Source of the DNA: Chrysochromulina tobinii
Taxonomy: Eukaryota > Haptophyta > Prymnesiales > Chrysochromulinaceae
Assembly: GCA_001275005.1 (NCBI GenBank)
Contig: JWZX01000736.1
Span: 1-11,206, forward strand
DNA length: 11,206 bases
Direction: 5' to 3'
This document shows positions 7,630-11,206 of the stretch, in pieces. The notes below the pieces were generated by a model. The model was given only the letters and a program-made list of their open reading frames with translations. It was not told the DNA's origin and did not search any database. Position numbers and translations under genes: made by a program. Position 1 is the stretch's first letter, and each line of letters opens with the position of its first letter.

Positions 7630-7986
7630 GCCCACGTAATCGGTCATGGTAACACGAAATGCACTTTAGGGTGAACCTCTGCCGACTGTGAATGCGCGGA
7701 GCCGAGCATGGCGGGGGCGAGGCGGGGGTGCCTCTTCCGCACGAGATCTCTGGCAATGCTAACGTGGGGAGCTGAAAACAACTGGACATCATCGGGGCGA
7801 CGACCGAGACGATTAATCTCGCGCGATCGGCGATGAGCGCGTGACCGCGTGCGCAAGTACCTTTACCTAGATCATCTAAAGTACTTATTTTGGGGATAAC
7901 TTGGCAGATGACGAACTCTCGCATGCTCTCTACGCCCGACACAGATGATTAGAAGATGACTGCTGCCGCTAGATAGAAACTAGTTA
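7630..7986. other. Convergent intergenic spacer
   Basis: This is the 3' flank of the methyltransferase. I see no gene. An A/T-richer patch at about 7858-7892 (TACCTTTACCTAGATCATC) and a CTAG-rich patch at 7969-8013 with four CTAG sites and a repeated CTAGATAG (7969-7976, 7987-7994) are the only visible structure. No clear AATAAA follows the stop. Confidence 0.5.
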
Positions 7987-8416
7987 CTAGATAGCCACTA
8001 ACCGGTCACTAGAGGGAGCGGGAGGGCCGGGCGGGGGCATCGAGTTGAGTGTGGCGACACAGTCGCGGACCCGGAAGCTCCACAGGCACGTCCTCACAAT
8101 GCAGGGAGTGTGGTGCTCGAAGCGGTGTTTGAGCATGTGCAGGTCGAGCTGGGCGCGTCGTGCGCGATGCCGTAGCCTTCGTCATAAACATGCCGCCCGC
8201 CTGGAGGTAGCACAGTCGATGGCGCGCCCGACGCTGTCACGTGTACGTCACGTGCATCACAAACGCGTCGATAATTGCCGCGACTTGTGAGCAGCGTCGA
8301 GCCGAGCGATGCCTTGTCCCGGAAGCCGCCGCCCGTCACAAGAACCACTCCCGTACCGCGCCATTGTACGCGATGCCGAGGCTGGCGGCCCGCGCAAAGC
8401 ATTCCGATACGCCGAT
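7987..8416 (-). other. Coding-like fragments: 3' exons or a decayed gene segment
   Basis: Downstream of the unrecognised minus-strand gene, several stretches have G/C-rich third positions and protein-like composition but lie in different frames or are cut by stops. One runs 8416-8336 and reads as 26 residues (IGVSECFARAASLGIAYNGA and on, to EWFL) before TGA; it directly follows a good acceptor, CTTTTCAG, at 8425-8418. Another covers about 8283-8237 (VAAIIDAFVMHVTYT). A third at 8154-7987 encodes 55 residues beginning AQLDLHMLKHRFEHH and ends at TAG. They could be later exons of the 8483-9688 gene, with introns not resolved here, or frameshifted remnants. A fragment near 8205-8160 (CYLQAGGMFM) faintly recalls the GG-Y/F-hydrophobic-D strand of some glycosyltransferases, but it lacks the Asp residues. 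Confidence 0.25.
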
Positions 8417-8482
8417 CCTGAAAAGTGCGTATCCGCGCCTCGCGCCTCGTGTCCGGCGTCGCCACTCTGCAAGCCGCCGCTT

Positions 8483-9688
8483 TTAAGTGCTGCCTGAACT
8501 TTCTGCACTCGGCTGCACGGGACGACTTCTATCGGGCCAAGGCAATCGGTGGCACGAGCAAGTGATCTTGTCCCCGCGGTTGGGCGCCTGGGTATTGGCG
8601 GTGCCGCCGTCGTTGCCGCCGCGCTGCCGCGAGAAGCGCACGAGCTGAAGCTTGTGATTGAGCTGATGCGAGAGCCGTTCAAAGGCAAGCTGGGCGAGCG
8701 GCAGGTGTGAGGGTATCCAGTCGAGAACGAAGATTCCGCTCACGTCGCTCACGTCATACACGGAGGCAACTTGGCTGATGGCCCCGGCGTACCTCGCAAA
8801 CGGGCAGCGCTCGAGCAAGCCAGCGTCCTCGTGAAGTAGAGCACGAAAGCGCTCTTGCTGGCGGAGCATCGATGGCACCGTCTTGAAGAGGCAGTTGGCG
8901 GCAGAACTAGCGAGCACGCGGCTGAGCGCCACGTGTGCAGGCCACCTACCGAGGGTCTTATTCCCTACGTTTCGGATGTTGACGTTGGACCTGCCTGTTG
9001 ACATGCCCTTCTTCCTACCCTCCTTGCTGCCCTCCTTGCTGGTATGCATGCCACGTCCGTGAAGCTGGCGTGAAGAGGCGCCCTTGGAGATAGCGTACGA
9101 GGCAATCGCGGGGTGAACGTGGTTGCAGAACTGCTGCGTGACCTCGAAGCGCAGCGCCGCGTGTTGATCTTCGTCTTTGCACGTGGGCCGTCGTTTGGTC
9201 GTCCACGCATCGAATGCGTGAGCTCCTACCACGCGCGTCGATCCGCGCAGTACGAGCCCGAAGCTGTTGGCATACGTGGCGTACTCCACGTTGATCGAAC
9301 CCGCGCGTAGCACCGAGGTGGGCCGCGGCCCTGCAGAGCCGACCCAAGGCCCATCACGCAGGATGACCGGTGAAGTCTCACGCCGTGCGCAGTTTCTGAA
9401 CTGTTGGACCCGCACGTCGCTCGCGTTGACCGACACCATCGTGAGTAGCGGTGCACCATATGCCGGCGGGTAGAAGGAGCTCGCGTGTCCGGGTCCGTAG
9501 CGGTCGATTGGGAGACGCAGATGTGTCGTGTCCGCCTCGTGCGCAGGATCGTGCGGAAGCGAGTTCCAGCTACCTTCACACTCGAACGCTCGCACGAGCA
9601 CGCCGTGCTGCGACTGAAAGAGAGTGCATGGCTCGCAGTCTGACGTTCCTGTGTGTCCACGATGATGGCACGCCTCAAGAGAGCACAT
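8483..9688 (-). CDS. Unrecognised protein, possibly spliced or glycosyltransferase-like
   Basis: This is a 401-residue open frame with G/C-rich third positions through most of its length, so it is probably coding. The function is not recognised. Residues about 112-180 read VILRDGPW, then NSFGLVLRGS, then FDAW and DEDQHAAL. In order and spacing this is faintly like nucleotide-diphospho-sugar transferases, whose core runs DxD-vvxLRDP, NSGxxxxR, W and DQxAL. The DxD acidic pair is absent here (ETSPVILRD), so the assignment is weak. Residues about 216-235 are a Lys/Gly/Ser-rich stretch from an imperfect AGCAAGGAGGG repeat (about 9008-9044) that may be an intron or insertion. A second well-formed segment follows at about 239-350 (SQVASVYDVSDVSGIFVLDW). 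The last 50 residues look non-coding, so an intron donor may lie near 8570 with exons continuing at 7987-8416. The start ATG is the first Met in frame; an upstream exon is possible. Confidence 0.5.
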   Translation of the reverse strand: MCSLEACHHRGHTGTSDCEPCTLFQSQHGVLVRAFECEGSWNSLPHDPAHEADTTHLRLPIDRYGPGHASSFYPPAYGAPLLTMVSVNASDVRVQQFRNCARRETSPVILRDGPWVGSAGPRPTSVLRAGSINVEYATYANSFGLVLRGSTRVVGAHAFDAWTTKRRPTCKDEDQHAALRFEVTQQFCNHVHPAIASYAISKGASSRQLHGRGMHTSKEGSKEGRKKGMSTGRSNVNIRNVGNKTLGRWPAHVALSRVLASSAANCLFKTVPSMLRQQERFRALLHEDAGLLERCPFARYAGAISQVASVYDVSDVSGIFVLDWIPSHLPLAQLAFERLSHQLNHKLQLVRFSRQRGGNDGGTANTQAPNRGDKITCSCHRLPWPDRSRPVQPSAESSGST

Positions 9689-9999
9689 GTTTTGTCAGCA
9701 CACCTCTGTTCCTCGATCAATTTCCTCATCTATCTTCATCATTTAAATAAAATGAAAACAGGAAATCAAAGCAAAAAGTCGTTGGCATGCATAATGACGG
9801 GAAAAAGCTGAGCAACTCACTTGCGATTTGCGTTGCATCCCCTCGAGAGTGTTCCCTGTGAATTCTCGCCGGCCGTCGTGCTGAGCTCTTCTTTCCGGGG
9901 ACGCTCGCGGTCGGTCACGGAGACAGCGGAAACATCTCTCTTGGCAGAAGGATCCCTCTCCCGAAGAGATCAGGGCTCTCCCAATCTGCCCTTGACACG
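9689..9999. other. Divergent spacer and probable promoter region
   Basis: About 310 bases separate the minus-strand gene start from the NUFIP-like ATG. It contains an A/T-rich island at 9735-9780 with TTTAAATA (9742-9749) and an overlapping AATAAA (9746-9751). This is a candidate core promoter for either direction. The NUFIP frame is open from 9862 but has no ATG before 10000; a pyrimidine-rich CTCTCTTGGCAG at about 9934-9946 could be a splice acceptor of an upstream exon. Confidence 0.4.
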
Positions 10000-11206
10000 A
10001 TGTGGCCCTCAAGGGCCGCCTATTCGCCATACCCACCATACCCAGGCTACGCACCACCGCCTCCTGGCTGGCCGGCGGCCACGCCAGCGCTGATGCCACA
10101 TCATCTGCATCATCCAACTCCGCAGCACATGCTCCCGCCTTCTCCGATGCCATATGGCCACCACCACCACCACCCAATGCCGCCGAATCCTCAGTCTCTG
10201 CAACATGCATGGCCGCCGCCAGCACGTCCCACCCAGGCGCAGGTGCCGGTGCCGCTGGCCACTCCGAGTGGGCCTGTCGCCAGCCCAGGAAGCCCGACCA
10301 AAGGCAGCCCTAGCAGCAAAGGCAAAGGTAAGGGAGTTACAGCCAAGGGCGGCAAAGGAGGCGGCAGCGGCAAGGGCAGCAAAGGCGGCAAGGGCAGCAA
10401 AGGCGCCGGCAAGGGCGGCGGTCGGGGCAAGGGCCATGACTCACGGAGCGACGGCGGCGGCGACGGCAGCTCTTATGCACACGATGATGGTGACGACGGC
10501 GATGGCGACGGCGATGACGAGGAGGCGGCTCTCGCGCGTCGGTTGGGCGTTGTCAAGCAGAGCGCCCCGATGAGCGACGAAGAGCTCAAAGCGTATCTCG
10601 AAGCCCGGCGTAAGAATTGGCCAAGTTCGTCGAACGTGTTGCGCAAGCAGGCCGAGAAAGAGAAGTGCGCAGAGAGCGGCGGGCTTGGGCCTGCACAGCC
10701 GCAGCTGGGCGGTCGATATCGCGAGGGCACTGATCGCGAGGGCGGCCGTGGTAAGGGCAAGGGCGACCGTGGTAAGGGCAAGGGGGGCAAAGGCGGCAAG
10801 GGCAGCAAAGGTGGCAAAGGTGCCAAGGGCAAAGGCGGTGGGCGCGGCGGGCGCGGCGGCGGCGATGACGAGTCTTCCGGATGGTCCTCGCGTGCCGAGG
10901 CGGTCGGTGCCCAACACGGCGCGGGTGCCCAGCGTGGCGCGTGCCTCCCGCCGGCCCCGTCGAGCCTGCAGCGAAGCGCCGTACCGGGCGCATTGCCCGC
11001 GGCCCCTTCGGACGCGCTGCCTTTCGGCGAGGCGGCGACTGCGGCGGCAGTGCATGCACATGTGGCGGCGTCGCAGTCGCACGCGCGCACGGCGGCGCCC
11101 TCGACGGCGCCTTCGGAGGCGGAGGCGAGCAACGCGCTGAGTCTGCTGAGCGCGTTGTATGCCGATTCGGACGATGAGATGGAGGAGGTGGCGAGGGAGG
11201 GCGGGG
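10000..11206 (+). CDS. NUFIP-domain protein (box C/D snoRNP assembly factor-like), 3' partial
   Basis: A frame opens at ATG 10000 (A at -3) and runs without a stop to the window edge, giving 402 residues. Residues 1-100 are Pro/Tyr/His-rich with HHLHH and a five-His run (54-58). A Gly/Lys/Ser block lies at 101-145 and an Asp/Gly acidic stretch at 151-175. The key motif is MSDEELKAYLEARRKNWPS (191-209), followed by SSNVLRKQAEKEK. It matches the NUFIP1 conserved core (E-x-x-ERRKN-[YFW]-P-[TS]-x-x-N-[IV]). NUFIP1/Rsa1 proteins bind Snu13/15.5K and bridge the R2TP complex during assembly of box C/D snoRNPs in the nucleus. A second Gly/Lys/Arg block (248-288) may bind RNA. The visible end (SLLSALYADSDDEMEEV) is acidic. 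The low-complexity flanks are unlike human NUFIP1, and no zinc finger is visible. The motif call is fairly firm; orthology is inferred. Confidence 0.7.
   Translation, partial: MWPSRAAYSPYPPYPGYAPPPPGWPAATPALMPHHLHHPTPQHMLPPSPMPYGHHHHHPMPPNPQSLQHAWPPPARPTQAQVPVPLATPSGPVASPGSPTKGSPSSKGKGKGVTAKGGKGGGSGKGSKGGKGSKGAGKGGGRGKGHDSRSDGGGDGSSYAHDDGDDGDGDGDDEEAALARRLGVVKQSAPMSDEELKAYLEARRKNWPSSSNVLRKQAEKEKCAESGGLGPAQPQLGGRYREGTDREGGRGKGKGDRGKGKGGKGGKGSKGGKGAKGKGGGRGGRGGGDDESSGWSSRAEAVGAQHGAGAQRGACLPPAPSSLQRSAVPGALPAAPSDALPFGEAATAAAVHAHVAASQSHARTAAPSTAPSEAEASNALSLLSALYADSDDEMEEVAREGG
10300..10863 (+). repeat. Paired Gly/Lys-rich coding repeat blocks flanking the NUFIP motif
   Basis: Blocks at 10300-10434 and 10741-10863 are built from GGCAAG/GGCAGCAAA units encoding GKG, GGK and GSK. 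A 23-nt stretch is identical between them (10381-10403 and 10789-10811), so they share origin or undergo exchange. They bracket the acidic stretch and the NUFIP motif symmetrically. Confidence 0.65.

Noticed and set aside
8045-8290. An 81-codon plus-strand frame opposite the minus-strand fragments
   Set aside because: It needs a non-ATG start and is Arg/Cys-rich; the minus strand reads as more protein-like over the same bases.
10009-10437. A 142-codon minus-strand Ala-rich frame opposite the NUFIP-like gene
   Set aside because: It is the complement of Gly/Lys and His/Pro codons; the plus frame carries the NUFIP motif and stays open to the window edge.

Overview
The window looks like nuclear DNA from a GC-rich unicellular eukaryote, most likely an alga. 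Reasons: an intron acceptor sits at the left edge, proteins are long and low-complexity, spacers are long and operons are absent. One gene carries a DEMETER/ROS1-like glycosylase fold with the plant/algal LGWVP signature. Another belongs to an FkbM-like methyltransferase group that I associate with phytoplankton, and a third carries a NUFIP motif. A haptophyte or stramenopile alga would fit, but the lineage cannot be fixed from sequence alone.

Five coding units alternate in strand. (1) 57-1691 (+) is the last exon of an acidic coiled-coil protein with four matching heptad modules separated by Glu/Asp-rich linkers. (2) 2664-5117 (-) is an 817-residue protein with five C-terminal ankyrin repeats and a previously unlabelled HhH-GPD (DEMETER-type) domain in the middle; both catalytic positions (Lys and Asp) are replaced. 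(3) 6460-7629 (+) is an FkbM-like methyltransferase. (4) 8483-9688 (-) is a coding-looking, unrecognised protein, with further coding-like fragments downstream at 7987-8416. (5) 10000-11206 (+) is an open, 3'-truncated reading frame with a NUFIP-type motif, between two Gly/Lys-rich blocks.

The spacers are therefore alternately convergent (1692-2663, 7630-8482) and divergent (5118-6459, 9689-9999). The divergent spacer before the methyltransferase holds a 21-nt near-palindrome, three copies of its TACCGGTACAG half, and a separated 14-nt direct repeat. The first convergent spacer holds nested 17-nt and 13-nt repeat pairs.

No shared pathway links the genes. The most interesting item is the apparently catalytically dead DEMETER-like fold fused to ankyrin repeats, which suggests a DNA-binding or scaffold role rather than base excision. 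I see no mobile element, CRISPR array, rRNA or tRNA.
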